NCBI GenBank assembly: GCA_002733385.1
Contig: NVVO01000008.1
Span: 83,853-88,906, forward strand
DNA length: 5,054 nucleotides
Direction of reading: 5' to 3'
Origin: Robiginitomaculum sp.
GTDB lineage: Bacteria > Pseudomonadota > Alphaproteobacteria > Caulobacterales > Maricaulaceae
Positions 4,523 through 5,054 of the stretch are shown here, piece after piece. The translations under genes and the position numbers were made by a program. Positions within the stretch are counted from its first letter, which is position 1. The number at the start of each line of letters is the position of its first letter. Under the pieces are notes generated by a model. That model worked only from the letters and a program-made list of their open reading frames with translations. It was not told the DNA's origin and ran no database searches.

Positions 4523-5054
4523 TTACTCGTCACCACCAAAAAAGGCAGGCATACTGTCACCAAATCCGCTTTTCTTGTTGGTCGGTAGGTCGCCTTTTCT
4601 AGTCTTGCGCACTTTGTTATTGTCCCGCCCAGAAGCTTGAACATGAGGTTGAGGTTTTTGCGGCGGATTTTTAGCTTTTGGGTTATCTTGTTTCCCAGTG
4701 TCCGGCTTGGGCGAGGATGGTTTTTGTTCCTGATTTTCCCGGTTATCCTTGCTTTCATGGCTTCGACGTTTTGGCTTAGGTGATGGACGTCCGCCGCGCC
4801 CGTGTGGTTTGCGGTCAAACTTGCCGCGTTTGCTCCGACTAGAGCCAGCCCTAGAGCCAGTGGCAAAATCTTCAATACCGGGGATTTTGTATTCTTCGAT
4901 TTCCTTAAAATTGATCAGCTTCAAAATGTCAGCAAGATATTTGCTGTCACTGGGCGTAACAAACATAATAGCTTCGCCCTTACGCCCTGCCCGACCGGTG
5001 CGGCCAATACGGTGAACATAGTCCTCGCTGTGGGTCGGCACATCGAAATTAAAC
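4523..5054 (-). CDS. DEAD-box ATP-dependent RNA helicase, C-terminal 176 residues (cut by window edge)
   Basis: DEAD-box proteins unwind or remodel RNA with ATP, for example in ribosome assembly, cold adaptation or mRNA decay. Read inward from the window edge, the fragment begins FNFDVPTHSEDYVHRIGRTGRAG. This is the end of the second RecA-like domain, with motif VI HRIGRTGRAG about 14-23 residues in. GEAIMFVTPSDSKYL follows, then a short helical part ending near IPGIEDFATG. The remaining ~110 residues are low-complexity, rich in K, R, P, S, Q and G, and surely disordered, typical of RNA-binding tails. The very end, GFGDSMPAFFGGDE, resembles a GxGD..PAF peptide that I recall closing other alphaproteobacterial helicases of this kind. 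The reading frame is open to the edge, so the GTG at 5041 (valine in DVPTH) is internal and not a start. RhlE or a related subgroup is likely, but the catalytic motifs I-V are outside the window. The gene converges on tatC. Confidence 0.92.
   Translation of the reverse strand, partial: FNFDVPTHSEDYVHRIGRTGRAGRKGEAIMFVTPSDSKYLADILKLINFKEIEEYKIPGIEDFATGSRAGSSRSKRGKFDRKPHGRGGRPSPKPKRRSHESKDNRENQEQKPSSPKPDTGKQDNPKAKNPPQKPQPHVQASGRDNNKVRKTRKGDLPTNKKSGFGDSMPAFFGGDE

Noticed and set aside
4503..4530. Bidirectional terminator between tatC and the helicase
   Set aside because: There is an A/T run but only a very weak imperfect stem (GTGA/TCAC), not enough to call.
4447..4875. Minus-strand frame whose N-terminus looks like a signal peptide (MKILPLALGLALVGANAASL)
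   Set aside because: It overlaps the helicase tail in another frame on the same strand and runs antisense into tatC. The hydrophobic start comes from the repetitive basic-tail codons read out of frame.
4523..5041. A separate 172-residue gene starting at the GTG at 5041 on the minus strand
   Set aside because: That GTG codes for the valine of the DEAD-box sequence FDVPTHSEDYVHRIGRTGRAG. The frame continues to the window edge, so this is the end of a longer helicase gene.

Overview
This window looks like chromosomal DNA of an alphaproteobacterium. The evidence is protein-level: a TatA with an FGGRGKIS-type hinge, a TatC whose usual FE.P motif reads FQLP (which I associate with alphaproteobacterial TatC), a long-type threonine synthase, and a DEAD-box helicase with a basic disordered tail ending in a GFGD..PAF-like peptide. 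Base composition looks moderate (roughly half G+C by eye, not computed). I see no insertion sequence, phage gene, tRNA, rRNA or CRISPR array. The genus cannot be named from the sequence alone.

Layout. Positions 1-911 (minus strand) hold the first ~300 residues of GuaB (IMP dehydrogenase), cut by the window edge just after the catalytic cysteine. Positions 912-1038 are a divergent control region between guaB and thrC, containing a 10-bp perfect palindrome and a 7-bp inverted repeat. On the plus strand, thrC (threonine synthase, 1039-2388) overlaps by one base (TAATG) a P-loop kinase gene (2388-3032) that resembles shikimate kinase but has lost the glycine-rich substrate motif. An 80-base gap (3033-3112) follows, rich in inverted repeats, with a candidate promoter and a possible Shine-Dalgarno-masking stem. 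Then comes the twin-arginine translocation operon tatA-tatB-tatC (3113-4502). Converging on it with a 20-base gap, the minus strand at 4523-5054 carries the C-terminal part of a DEAD-box RNA helicase.

How the genes fit together. ThrC makes threonine from O-phosphohomoserine, the product of homoserine kinase. The kinase is translationally coupled to thrC, and the pairing recalls vertebrate THNSL1, where a shikimate-kinase-like domain is fused to a threonine-synthase domain. The most interesting idea in the window is therefore that this kinase works with ThrC, perhaps as a homoserine kinase, rather than in aromatic amino-acid synthesis. TatA, TatB and TatC together form a complete export machine for folded proteins. 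guaB and the helicase are housekeeping neighbours with no obvious functional link to the rest.

No stretch above 300 bases lacks a gene. The non-coding parts are 912-1038, 3033-3112, 3323-3349 and 4503-4522.
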